From CAWAMD01 sp963783045 (lineage in GTDB: Bacteria > Actinomycetota > Nitriliruptoria > Nitriliruptorales > Nitriliruptoraceae), in contig CAWAMD010000001.1 in NCBI GenBank assembly GCA_963783045.1, forward strand, positions 124,001 through 188,000: 64,000 bases of DNA, written 5' to 3'. The notes beneath the pieces are model-generated. The model was not told the origin of the DNA. It saw only the letters and a list, made by a program, of their open reading frames with translations, and searched no databases. Every line of letters begins with the position of its first letter. The first letter of the stretch is position 1. The translations under genes and the position numbers were made by a program. Of this stretch, positions 50,980-59,491 are shown in pieces.

Positions 50980-52164
50980 ATGACGCTCGATGAGACAACA
51001 TTCCAGAACCTGACCGGCCTCCGCGACGAGGTCGGGGTGCTCTCGTTCTACGTGGGCATCACGCCGGACCAGGCCGCGGATCCGCAGCCCAAGGCGCCGA
51101 TCGAGATCCGCAACCGGATCCGTGAGCTGCGCCAGCGGGTCCGCGACGAGGGTCCACACGATCGCTGGAAGGCGGTCGACGACCGCCTCGACGCGATCAG
51201 CGGCGACCTCGACTGGCTGCTCGACGCGAAGGGCCACGGCCGGGGGCGGGCGCTGTTCGTCGCCGTCGCCGACGGGCGAACGGAACGCATCGCCCTGCAG
51301 ATGCCCTTCCGCGAGCGGGTGATCCTGCACGAGAGTCCGTACCTGCGGCCGCTGGTGGCCGCCGTCGACGAGGGACGTCCGGCCGGGATCGTCGTCGGAC
51401 ATCGCAAGGGCACCCGGCTCCTCGAGTGGAAGTACGGGGAGGTCGAGCAGCTGGCCAGCCACGGGTTCGAGCTGACCGACGCCCAGCTGGCCGACATCAA
51501 GTCGGGCCCGTCGGGGACCAACCCGCAGCACCCCGGGTCCGGACACGTGAACCGCGACAGCTTCGAGAGCCGGATCGACGAGAACCTGCACCGGTTCCTG
51601 AAGAACAGCGCGACCGAGACGGGCGAGACGGCGGAGAAGCGCCACTGGGACCGCCTGGTCGTCGCCGGCCCGACGAAGATCCGTCAGGAGCTGCGCGACC
51701 TGCTGAGCGTGAACAACGGCACGCAGGTGCTCGTGGCGGACCACACCTGGGAGGAGGCCGCGCCTCACGAGATCGCCGCCCAGGCCTGGCCGATCCTGCG
51801 GTCGATCCACGAGCAGCGCGAGGAGCGCCTGGTCGCCCAGGCGCTGGACCGTGCGCTGTCGGGAGGCGCGGGCGCCGTCGGGATGCGCAACGTGCTCAAC
51901 GCACTGAACAAGGGCCGCGTCGCGCACGTGCTGTTCGACAACGAGCTGGCGGTCGAGGGCTACTCGACGAAGGACGGGTCGCTGTACGCGACCGTCGGCG
52001 GGCCCGCGGCGCAGGCCGGCTTCGAGATGCATCCCGAGCCTCTGCTCATCGAGCGGATGGTCGAGAAGGTCATGGAGATGGGTGGCTCCGTGACGCCGCT
52101 CGAAGGCGAGGCCGCGCAGCACCTGCACGAGCACGAGGGCGTGGCCGCGCTCCTTCGCTGGTGA
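50980..52164 (+). CDS. bacterial eRF1-like (baeRF/VLRF1-type) protein
   Basis: A 394-residue protein with an N-terminal part (LRDEVGVLSFYVGITPDQA) followed by a release-factor-like middle domain and a C-terminal L7Ae-like domain (RVAHVLFDNELAVEGYSTKDG). The pattern RHWDRLVVAGPTKIRQELRDLL matches actinobacterial eRF1-domain proteins. Related proteins (VLRF1/Vms1) are peptidyl-tRNA hydrolases acting on stalled ribosomes, but the catalytic Gln cannot be confirmed. TATGGT at 50966-50971 lies 8 bases before ATG 50980, so the transcript may be leaderless. Confidence 0.75.
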   Translation: MTLDETTFQNLTGLRDEVGVLSFYVGITPDQAADPQPKAPIEIRNRIRELRQRVRDEGPHDRWKAVDDRLDAISGDLDWLLDAKGHGRGRALFVAVADGRTERIALQMPFRERVILHESPYLRPLVAAVDEGRPAGIVVGHRKGTRLLEWKYGEVEQLASHGFELTDAQLADIKSGPSGTNPQHPGSGHVNRDSFESRIDENLHRFLKNSATETGETAEKRHWDRLVVAGPTKIRQELRDLLSVNNGTQVLVADHTWEEAAPHEIAAQAWPILRSIHEQREERLVAQALDRALSGGAGAVGMRNVLNALNKGRVAHVLFDNELAVEGYSTKDGSLYATVGGPAAQAGFEMHPEPLLIERMVEKVMEMGGSVTPLEGEAAQHLHEHEGVAALLRW

Positions 52165-52174
52165 GGAGGACCAC

Positions 52175-52510
52175 ATGACCGACGCCCAACGTTCCGAACC
52201 GATCGACACGGAACGCTTCCCGCGACGCGATGTGGTCGCCGGGCTCCGCGAGGACGGCTACACGACCTCCTTCGAGGTGGTGGACGGGGGGAAGGTCCAC
52301 TGTCCCGACTGCGATGCGGACATCGAGCCGGAGCAGCTCGAGCTCCACGGCACCCACCGCTACGAGGGCAACACGAACCCGGGCGACGAGGAGATCATCC
52401 TGGCCCTCGCCTGCCCCGACGGGCACATGGGCACCATGACGCTCGCCTACGGGCCCTACGCGGGCCCGGACGAGGCCGAGGTGGCCCGGCGCCTGCCGCG
52501 GCAGCGCTGA
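52175..52510 (+). CDS. conserved small protein with a zinc knuckle, unknown
   Basis: A 111-residue acidic protein whose start has GAGGAGGACC upstream, 11 bases after the eRF1-like gene, so probably co-transcribed. The middle has one CPDCDADIEPEQLELHG knuckle and a later ACPDGH, perhaps together a zinc site. I do not recognise the family. Confidence 0.7.
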   Translation: MTDAQRSEPIDTERFPRRDVVAGLREDGYTTSFEVVDGGKVHCPDCDADIEPEQLELHGTHRYEGNTNPGDEEIILALACPDGHMGTMTLAYGPYAGPDEAEVARRLPRQR

Positions 52511-52591
52511 CCGGGCCTACCCCCACACCGTCGCCCGACGTTCACCTCGCCGACAGGGTCGTGTCACACCGTCGCCGTAGCGTCGGCGTCG

Positions 52592-53017
52592 ATGAGAGCT
52601 GCGATTCTGGACCTGTCCGACAATCGCCTGCGGGCCGTGGTGGCCGAGCGGGGCGCCGACTCGTCGACGCTCCGCATCGTCGATGAACGCTCGATCGTGC
52701 TCGACCTGCGCCCGGCCGTCCTCGGTGACCGGCCCGACGCGGAGGGGCGTCGACTCCTCGCGGCCGAGACCGTCCGGCGCCTGGCGGCCGCGTGCGAGCG
52801 CGCCGGGGCAGCCCGGCCGGACGCCGTCGCGACCGGCATCCTGAGCACGCCGCGCGCCGCCGCGTTGCGCCGGCACCTCGGCGAGGCCGCCGGGGTCCCC
52901 GTGAGGGCCCTGCCCTCCCCGGCAGACATCGACCTCCTCCTGCGGGTTGCGCTGTGGCGCCCCGGCGCCGACGAACGGACAGGCGTCGTGCTGCCACGGG
53001 GCCACGTTCGGACGTGA
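52592..53017 (+). CDS. truncated Ppx/GppA-like protein, unknown function
   Basis: The 141 residues follow the N-terminal lobe of exopolyphosphatase/guanosine pentaphosphatase: ILDLSDNRLRAVVAERGAD, RLLAAETVRRLAAACERAG, then VATGILSTPRAAALRRHLGEAAG. The remaining lobe with the catalytic and nucleotide-binding loops is absent. The first phosphate loop is altered (D-L-S-D-N-R for D-x-G-S-N-S/T). It could be a degenerate regulator or a relic. TAGCGT 8 bases before the ATG suggests a leaderless transcript. Confidence 0.5.
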   Translation: MRAAILDLSDNRLRAVVAERGADSSTLRIVDERSIVLDLRPAVLGDRPDAEGRRLLAAETVRRLAAACERAGAARPDAVATGILSTPRAAALRRHLGEAAGVPVRALPSPADIDLLLRVALWRPGADERTGVVLPRGHVRT

Positions 53018-53084
53018 CCGAAGCGTCGGTGCGAGCGCCGCGGCACCCCATGCTGGAAGCGGTGCAACCCGAGAAGGAGCATGG

Positions 53085-53612
53085 ATGGACCACCCGACCC
53101 GACGCGTTCCCGCGCTGCTGGCCACCGGAGCACTGCTGCTCGGCGGCTGCGCCACCACGACCCAGCAGCCGGCCGAGATGGCCTCGCCGACGGACCCCGT
53201 CGGCACGGTCCCGCAGGTTGCCCAGACCATGGTCGGTCAGAACGAATGGGAGGGCGACCTCGCGGTCTCGGACCAGTCCGGCGACGGGACCAGCGTGACC
53301 ATCGATCTCGCGGCGATCCAGGGTGGGCGTGGCGTCGAGACGGCCCAGGGCTGGGTCGTCATCCATCCCACCGAGGACGGGGCGGTCCTGCCGCAGGTGG
53401 CGCTCGGCAAGGCCCCCCTCAACGGGCCGAACCGCCGCCAGGACCTGACCGTGCCGCTCGACCAGCCCATCGAGCAGGACGCCGAGCTCGTCGCGATGCT
53501 CCACATCGACGCGGCCCCCCAGGGTGAGTTCCAGTTCCCCGGGAGCGACGTGCCGCTCGACCAGGACGGCGACCCCTTGAAGCGGTCGTTCCAGTACACG
53601 GTCGAGTCCTGA
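53085..53612 (+). CDS. secreted lipoprotein with a DUF7282-like domain
   Basis: A 175-residue lipoprotein: signal peptide RRVPALLATGALLLGGC with the lipobox LLGGC (Cys about 22), a Thr/Pro-rich linker and one beta-rich domain. GWVVIHPTEDGAVLPQVALGK ... LTVPLDQPIEQDAELVAMLHIDAAPQGEFQFPG is the pattern of DUF7282, often found in archaeal and actinobacterial cell-surface proteins. AAGGAG precedes the ATG at 53085; the ATG four bases earlier is out of frame. Role unknown. Confidence 0.75.
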   Translation: MDHPTRRVPALLATGALLLGGCATTTQQPAEMASPTDPVGTVPQVAQTMVGQNEWEGDLAVSDQSGDGTSVTIDLAAIQGGRGVETAQGWVVIHPTEDGAVLPQVALGKAPLNGPNRRQDLTVPLDQPIEQDAELVAMLHIDAAPQGEFQFPGSDVPLDQDGDPLKRSFQYTVES

Positions 53613-53792
53613 GTCAGCGCGTCGGTGCGGCGCCGGTCGCGTCCGGTTCCATGCCGTGCGGGATCCCTGTCCGGATGGGCGGTGGCCGCTCGCGGCGGCG
53701 GTGATTGGCGCGGATCGTCGAAACCCTGGAACCAGCCCCGGTGAGGCGCCGTTTCCCCCGCGGGAACGTGTTCGCAACCGCAGGGGAACGGC

Positions 53793-54713
53793 GTGCGTCG
53801 GCGGCTCGGGTTGGTACTCGTCGGGATGCTCGCCGCGCTCGTGGTGCCGACGCTGCCGATCGTGGGCGGCCCGGAGGCCGAGACGCGTCCGCCCGCGTCC
53901 GCCGAGGCCGGCACCATCTGGCCCGACATCGTCCCGCGCACCGCCTGGGATCCCGACGGTGAGTGTCGGCCGACGCGGCGCCCCACCTACGGCCGGGCCG
54001 TGACGCGGATCTTCGTGCACCACACGGCCATCTTCCCCACCTACCGGCCACAGGATGCGGACGACATCGTGCGCGCCATCTGCGTGCAGCACGTCGCCGA
54101 GCGCGGGTTCGACGACATCGCCTACCACTTCCTCATCGACCAGTACGGGGTCATCTACCAGGGACGCGACGGCGGCATCCTCCGTCCCGTCATGGGCGCG
54201 CACGCGCAGGGCTTCAACGAGGGCAGCATCGGGATCGCGCTCATCGGCAACTTCGACGAGAACGAGGTCCCGCAGGCCGCCGTGGACAGTCTCGACGCGC
54301 TCGTGGCGTGGCTCGTGGACTTCCACGGTCTCGACCCGCAGGCCGTGACGGCGCACACCTCCACCGGCGGCGAGCACAGTCGCTTCCCGGCGGGCGCCCG
54401 CGTGCAGCTGCCGACGGTCCTGGCCCACCGCGACACGGCGCCGACCATCTGCCCGGGAGCACACCTCTACGACCTCGTGTCCGACGGGCGGCTGGCGCGA
54501 CGGGTGCTGACCCGGCTCCGCGTCGACTACGGGTGGCCCGGCCCCGACGTGCAGCGTGCCGAGCCGGCCGCCGCCCGCGGGCCGGCCTCCGGGACCGCCG
54601 GCGCGTCCGTCGCCGGCCTTCGGCTGCCCGCGGTTCCGGTCGTCCGCGGGGTGGCCCAGCTCGTCGAGCAGGCCGCACGGACCGCACGGTCGGCGCATCC
54701 GGACGCCGCCTGA
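53793..54713 (+). CDS. secreted N-acetylmuramoyl-L-alanine amidase (PGRP/amidase_2 type)
   Basis: A 306-residue secreted enzyme with a signal peptide (residues about 3-28) and a PGRP-type amidase domain: zinc ligands in TRIFVHHTAIFPTYRPQD near residue 74, DIAYHFLIDQYGVIYQGRDGG, and AHRDTAPTICPG near residue 212, where the second His and the Cys site lie. It cuts the bond between MurNAc and the stem peptide. The C-terminal tail is Ala-rich. The GTG start at 53793 has GGGGAACGGC upstream. It converges with the PASTA kinase gene, 25 bases away. Confidence 0.88.
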   Translation: MRRRLGLVLVGMLAALVVPTLPIVGGPEAETRPPASAEAGTIWPDIVPRTAWDPDGECRPTRRPTYGRAVTRIFVHHTAIFPTYRPQDADDIVRAICVQHVAERGFDDIAYHFLIDQYGVIYQGRDGGILRPVMGAHAQGFNEGSIGIALIGNFDENEVPQAAVDSLDALVAWLVDFHGLDPQAVTAHTSTGGEHSRFPAGARVQLPTVLAHRDTAPTICPGAHLYDLVSDGRLARRVLTRLRVDYGWPGPDVQRAEPAAARGPASGTAGASVAGLRLPAVPVVRGVAQLVEQAARTARSAHPDAA

Positions 54714-54738
54714 CCCGGCCAGGAGGGCGGCGCGACGG

Positions 54739-56496
54739 TCAGGCGACGGGTGAGCCGGACGCCGTCGGCGAGGGGGAGGGCGACGGTTCTGGGGTCGGGC
54801 TCGACTCGGGCGGTGGGGGCAGGATCGTCGGTTCGCTGGTCGGCGAGGGGCTCGGTGAGGGCTCCTCCTGCGGGCCCTTGCTCACCACGATGGTGACCTC
54901 TGCGCCTTTCTCGAGCTCCGTGCCGGGACCCGGGTCCTGCTCCATGACGATGCCCTCGGGCGTGGAGTCCGAGAACTTGCGCAGCACCAGGACCTTGAAG
55001 CTCTGCTCCTCGAGCGTGAAGCGGGCGTCGCTCTCGGTCTTGCCGACGACCGGTTTGACGCGCACCTTCGCCTGCCCGGCGCTCACGACGTAGGAGATCT
55101 TCGCGCCCTTCTCGACCGTCTCCCCACCGGCCGGCATCGTCCGGATCACGACACCGTTGTCGTACTGGTCGCTGGACTCCTGCTGCCGGTCGGCCGGGAC
55201 GAGCCCCTCCTGCCGCAGCTTGGCGAGCGCGTCCTGCTCGGGCATGCCGCTGACCTGAGGGACCGTGACCTGTGCCTTGCCGATCGAGACGGTGAGCGCG
55301 ACCTTGGTGCCCTCGGGCACCTGGGCGTTCGGACCGGGATCCTGCGAGACGACGCGCCCCGACTCGACCGTGTCGCTGTTGGTCTGCTTGATCGTGCCCG
55401 GCTCCAGCCCGCGGGCGTCGAGCAGCTCCTGCGCGCGGGGCAGGGTCTCGCCCTCCACGGTCGGGACGACGACGCGCTGCACCTCCTTGCCGGTGAACAG
55501 CGACGCCACGTAGAAGACCGCTGCCGCAGCGGCCGCCACCGAGATGAGGGCGAGCAGCACGTAGCCGAAGGTGCGGCGACGCCGTTCGCCGCCGGAGGAA
55601 CGGGCGGTACGTGTCGCGGGCATGGCGTCGAGCAGCGCCGTGTCGGTCGGGTGCAGGACCGCCGGTGCGTCGACGGCCTGCCCGACGCGTGCGCGCATGA
55701 GGTCCTGGCGCATCTCGCCGGCGGACTGGTAGCGGTTCGACACGTTCTTCGCCATGGCGCGGATGGCAACGGCCTCCGCCGCCGCCGAGATGGCGGGGTT
55801 GCGCTGGCGCGGAGGCGTCGGCAGCTCCTGCACGTGCTGGTAGGCGACCGTGACGGGGGAGTCGCCTTCGAACGGCTTCTCGCCGGTCAGCACCTCGTAG
55901 AGCACGACCCCGAGGGAGTAGACGTCCGAGCGGGCGTCGACGTGCTGTCCCTGCGCCTGCTCCGGGCTGAGGTAGGCCGCCGTGCCGAGGACCGCCGCGG
56001 TCTGCGTGACCGTGTGCGTGTCGATCGCACGGGCGATCCCGAAGTCGGCGACCTTCACGCTGCCGTCCTCGGCCAACAGGATGTTGCCCGGCTTCACGTC
56101 ACGGTGGACGAGCCCCCGCTCGTGGGCGTACTGCAGCGCCGAGCACACGTCGGCGCACACCTCGAGCGCCCGGTCCTCGGTCAGCCCGCCCGCCGCGATC
56201 GCCTGCTGCAGCGATCGGCCCCGGACGATCTCCATGACGATGAACGGCAGGCCCCCGTCGTCGCCGGTGTCGTACACGGCGACGATGTTCGGATGGTTGA
56301 GCGACGCGGAGCTCTGTGCCTCGTGACGGAACCGGTCGATGAACTGCGGGTCGTCGCGGTACTGGCCGAGCAGCATCTTCACCGCGACGTCCCGGTCCAG
56401 GACACGGTCGCGGGCCTCCCAGACCTCGGCCATGCCGCCATGACCAAGCCGCTGGCGGAGGGCATATCGTCCAGCGAGCACACGCCCGTCGTCCAC
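54739..56496 (-). CDS. pknB: PASTA-domain Ser/Thr protein kinase PknB
   Basis: A 585-residue receptor kinase. The kinase domain (residues 10-270) has the Gly loop RLGHGGMAEVWEA, Lys40, HRDVKPGN and DFG. A juxtamembrane stretch leads to a single helix (about 310-335) and three PASTA repeats (VVVPTVEGETLPRAQELL, VTVPQVSGMPEQDALAKL, VRVKPVVGKTESDARFTL). The tail is Pro/Ser-rich with many SPSP units. PknB senses muropeptides and regulates cell-wall synthesis. The GTG start at 56496 (GGAG upstream) is chosen over longer frames. It is the last gene of the fhaA-to-pknB operon. Confidence 0.92.
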   Translation of the reverse strand: MDDGRVLAGRYALRQRLGHGGMAEVWEARDRVLDRDVAVKMLLGQYRDDPQFIDRFRHEAQSSASLNHPNIVAVYDTGDDGGLPFIVMEIVRGRSLQQAIAAGGLTEDRALEVCADVCSALQYAHERGLVHRDVKPGNILLAEDGSVKVADFGIARAIDTHTVTQTAAVLGTAAYLSPEQAQGQHVDARSDVYSLGVVLYEVLTGEKPFEGDSPVTVAYQHVQELPTPPRQRNPAISAAAEAVAIRAMAKNVSNRYQSAGEMRQDLMRARVGQAVDAPAVLHPTDTALLDAMPATRTARSSGGERRRRTFGYVLLALISVAAAAAAVFYVASLFTGKEVQRVVVPTVEGETLPRAQELLDARGLEPGTIKQTNSDTVESGRVVSQDPGPNAQVPEGTKVALTVSIGKAQVTVPQVSGMPEQDALAKLRQEGLVPADRQQESSDQYDNGVVIRTMPAGGETVEKGAKISYVVSAGQAKVRVKPVVGKTESDARFTLEEQSFKVLVLRKFSDSTPEGIVMEQDPGPGTELEKGAEVTIVVSKGPQEEPSPSPSPTSEPTILPPPPESSPTPEPSPSPSPTASGSPVA

Positions 56497-56653
56497 GTCG
56501 TCTCCGGCCTCGGGGATGAATGCGGTCGGGGAGAGTCCGACGTGCCGCGCGGGTCGTCGAGCGCGCGGGAGCGGACTACCGCAGGTGGCGGCACGAGGGT
56601 ACAACGCGCCGCGCCCCTCCCGACAGATGCCGCGGCGCGTCGGCGCTGCTGGA

Positions 56654-57919
56654 TCATCCTGGCGCGTCGGCGACGGTCACCCGCACGACCGAGCCCCGCG
56701 CGACGACGGTGCCCGGTGCCGGGCGCACCTCGACGACCGCACCGGGCGGGACGGCGTCGCTCGGCCGGTGCCCGCCGACGAGCAGGCCCAGGTGCTCGTC
56801 GGCCACCCGATGCTGCGCCGTGCGGGCCGAAAGACCGCGGACCTCCGGCACGGTCGCGGAGGCGCCACCCCTGCCGAGCTGCGCCAGGACCAGGGCGGCG
56901 CTCACCGCGAGGGCGGCGAGGCCGCCCCATGCGAGCCGGGGACGGCGCTGGTCACGACGACCACGGCCTGGGCGGCGGTCCGGCCGACCGGAACCTTCCC
57001 TGAGAGCGGGGCGGCGGCCCCCGTGACCGGCGGCGGCGTGGGGTGGGAGCGATCCCGCCAGGCTGCCGAGCACGTGGTCGGCCACCGTGTCGCCATGCTG
57101 CAGCCGGTGGACGGCGTCGCGCATCTGCCGGGCCGAGGAGAAGCGGTCGCATGGGCGTGCCGCGATCGCCCGGGCGACGAAACGGTCGGTCGCCCCCGAC
57201 ACGGGCACGCCGAGCTCCTGCAGCGACGGCGGTCCGCTGTCCCGCCACGTGGACGCGGCGCCGGCCACCTCGGACGGGCGGCGTCGGGACAGCATCTCGA
57301 AGCAGCACACACCGAGCGCGTACAGGTCCGCGCGCGCGTCCACGTGGCCGCCGTCGGCCTGCTCGGGCGCCATGTAGTCGATCGAGCCCGTCCGCCCCGG
57401 GGTCACCGACGTCGCCGCGATCGCGCGGACGAGTCCGAAGTCGGCGACCTTCACGGTGCCGTCCGCCCCGACGAGCACGTTCTCCGGCTTGAGGTCGCGG
57501 TGGACGAACCCGTGCCGGTGCGCGTAGTCGAGCGCCGAGCAGATGTCGCTGCAGATCTCGAGCGCCTCGGCCTCCGGCAGCCGACGGTCCACGAGGACGT
57601 CCCGCAGCGTGCGGCCGCGCACGAACTCCATCACGAGGTAGGGGACTCCGTTCGTGCGGCCACGGTCGTAGATCGTGACCACGTTCGGGTGGCACAGGCG
57701 TCCCGCGGCGGTGGCCTCGCGATGGAAACGATCGAGGAACGCGGCGTCGTCGGTCAGTGCCGGCAGCGGGACCTTGACGGCGACCGGTCGGTCGAGCAGG
57801 AGATCCGTTGCCGCGTGCACGGTCGCCATGCCACCCGTACCCACCGGCGTCCCGAGCCGGTAGCGCCCACCGAGGATCGTGCCGACGGCGACCGGCGCGG
57901 GGGAGGGCTCTGACCGCAT
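56654..57919 (-). CDS. Ser/Thr protein kinase with one PASTA domain (PknA-like position)
   Basis: A 421-residue kinase: Gly loop TPVGTGGMATVHAAT, Lys in VAVKVPLPAL, HRDLKPENVLVGADGTVKVADFGL, then APE-like MAPEQADGGHVDARADLY. A membrane helix (about residues 325-345) is followed by one PASTA domain (ATVPEVRGLSARTAQHRV). In mycobacteria the gene at this place is PknA, which lacks a PASTA; here one is present. It lies 126 bases after the PBP gene and 157 before pknB. Confidence 0.9.
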   Translation of the reverse strand: MRSEPSPAPVAVGTILGGRYRLGTPVGTGGMATVHAATDLLLDRPVAVKVPLPALTDDAAFLDRFHREATAAGRLCHPNVVTIYDRGRTNGVPYLVMEFVRGRTLRDVLVDRRLPEAEALEICSDICSALDYAHRHGFVHRDLKPENVLVGADGTVKVADFGLVRAIAATSVTPGRTGSIDYMAPEQADGGHVDARADLYALGVCCFEMLSRRRPSEVAGAASTWRDSGPPSLQELGVPVSGATDRFVARAIAARPCDRFSSARQMRDAVHRLQHGDTVADHVLGSLAGSLPPHAAAGHGGRRPALREGSGRPDRRPGRGRRDQRRPRLAWGGLAALAVSAALVLAQLGRGGASATVPEVRGLSARTAQHRVADEHLGLLVGGHRPSDAVPPGAVVEVRPAPGTVVARGSVVRVTVADAPG

Positions 57920-58045
57920 CGCACCGAGCCCTTCCGTCGGATCGCCTGGCGCGACCGTAGGGGATCGTGCGTGTCCGCCGGACCGCCCGTCACGGCCCTC
58001 CTGCGTCGCGTCCGACGCTCGATCGCGCTGGACGCTGGCCGATCG

Positions 58046-59491
58046 TCAGCCGCCGAGCGCCGCCTCCATGACGGCCTTCGCGATCGGCGCGGCCGTGTGT
58101 CCGCCCGTCGCGTCGTCCCCGGCGTCGGGGACCACGACGGCGACGGCCACACGTGTGTCGGCGAATTCGACGAACCACGCCGTCGGCGTCTCGCCGGGCA
58201 CCTGGGCCGTGCCGGTCTTCCCACCGACGCGGACGCCGGGGATGCGGGCGGCCTTGCCCGTCCCGTCCTCCACCACGGTGACCATGAGCTCCTGCAGCTG
58301 GCGAGCGGACTCCGGGCTGATCGCCTGGGCGTCGAAGCGTCCGTCGGTCCACGGGCCGCCGCTGCCACCGCGCAGGACCCGCCCCGACGGGTCGAGCACC
58401 TCGGCGACGAGGTGCGGGCGAACGAGCTTCCCGTCGTTCGCGATGGCGGCGACCATCTCGGCCGCCTCGAGCGGGGTCTCGCGCACGTCGCGCTGGCCGA
58501 TCGCCGACTGGGCCGTCGCCGGTGGGTCCAGGGCCTTCGGGATCGTGCTCTTGACGACCGGGAGCTCGTAGGGGAGGTCCCGGTTGTAGCCGAACCGTTC
58601 GGCGGTGCGGATCAGCGCGTCGGCGCCGAGCTGCACCCCGAGCCGGGCGAAGGTCGTGTTGCACGACACCCTCAGCGCGTCGCGCAGCGTGATCGTCCCC
58701 CCGCCCGTGCAGGGGCCGGGGCTGAAGTTGTTGATGCTCTTGCTCGTCTGCGGGGGCGTGTACGACCCGGTGTCCTCGAACGCCGTGTCGGGCGGGATGC
58801 CCTGCTCGAGCGCCGCGGCGGTCACGATCAGCTTGAAGGTCGAGCCCGGCGGATAGGTGGCGCGTGTCACGCGGTCGAGCAGCGGCCGGTCCGGGTCCTG
58901 CCGCAGGGCGTCCCAGGTCTTCAGGATCGTGTCCGCGTCGTGGCTCGACAGCGGGTTCGGGTCGTAGGAGGGGTTGGCGTAGTGCGCCAGGACCGCCCCG
59001 CTCGTCGGGTCGATCGCGACCACCGCGCCGGTGCGGTCGCCGAGCGCCTGACGGGCCGCCGCCTGGACGGCCGGGTTCAGCGTCAGGCGGACGGTGTTGC
59101 CGACGTCGTCGCGGGTGCCGAGCAGCTCCGCGAGGTTCTGGGCGAGCACCTCGGTGGGCGTGCCCGTCAGCGTCTCGTTGAGCGCCGACTCGAGGCCCGC
59201 ACGCTGCAGGATGTAGGAGTAGTACCCGGTGACGTGAGCGTAGAGCTCGGGCTGCTCGTAGCGGCGCAGGTACTTCAGGTCGTCGTCGGTCGGGACGCTC
59301 TTCGCAATCTCCTTCTCGCCGACGACGATCGGCCCGCGCTGGATCTGGTACTCCTTGATGATCAGCCGCTTGTTCGCCGGGTTCCTCGCGAGGTCGTCGG
59401 CCTTGACGAGCTGGATCACGTTGAGGTTGACGAACAGCGCGGCGAACAGCAGCAGCATCACGGTCGCCATGCGCCGGATCTGGCGGGTCAT
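58046..59491 (-). CDS. pbpA: class B penicillin-binding protein (PbpA type)
   Basis: A 481-residue transpeptidase with one membrane helix near the start (residues about 6-25). The active-site Ser is in YPPGSTFKLIVTAAALEQG (SxxK) near residue 225, SCN near residue 285, and KTGTAQVPGETPTAWFVEFA near residue 425. It is the septal or elongation transpeptidase of the operon and overlaps rodA by four bases (ATGA), so the two are translationally coupled, as the enzymes work as a pair. Confidence 0.93.
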   Translation of the reverse strand: MTRQIRRMATVMLLLFAALFVNLNVIQLVKADDLARNPANKRLIIKEYQIQRGPIVVGEKEIAKSVPTDDDLKYLRRYEQPELYAHVTGYYSYILQRAGLESALNETLTGTPTEVLAQNLAELLGTRDDVGNTVRLTLNPAVQAAARQALGDRTGAVVAIDPTSGAVLAHYANPSYDPNPLSSHDADTILKTWDALRQDPDRPLLDRVTRATYPPGSTFKLIVTAAALEQGIPPDTAFEDTGSYTPPQTSKSINNFSPGPCTGGGTITLRDALRVSCNTTFARLGVQLGADALIRTAERFGYNRDLPYELPVVKSTIPKALDPPATAQSAIGQRDVRETPLEAAEMVAAIANDGKLVRPHLVAEVLDPSGRVLRGGSGGPWTDGRFDAQAISPESARQLQELMVTVVEDGTGKAARIPGVRVGGKTGTAQVPGETPTAWFVEFADTRVAVAVVVPDAGDDATGGHTAAPIAKAVMEAALGG

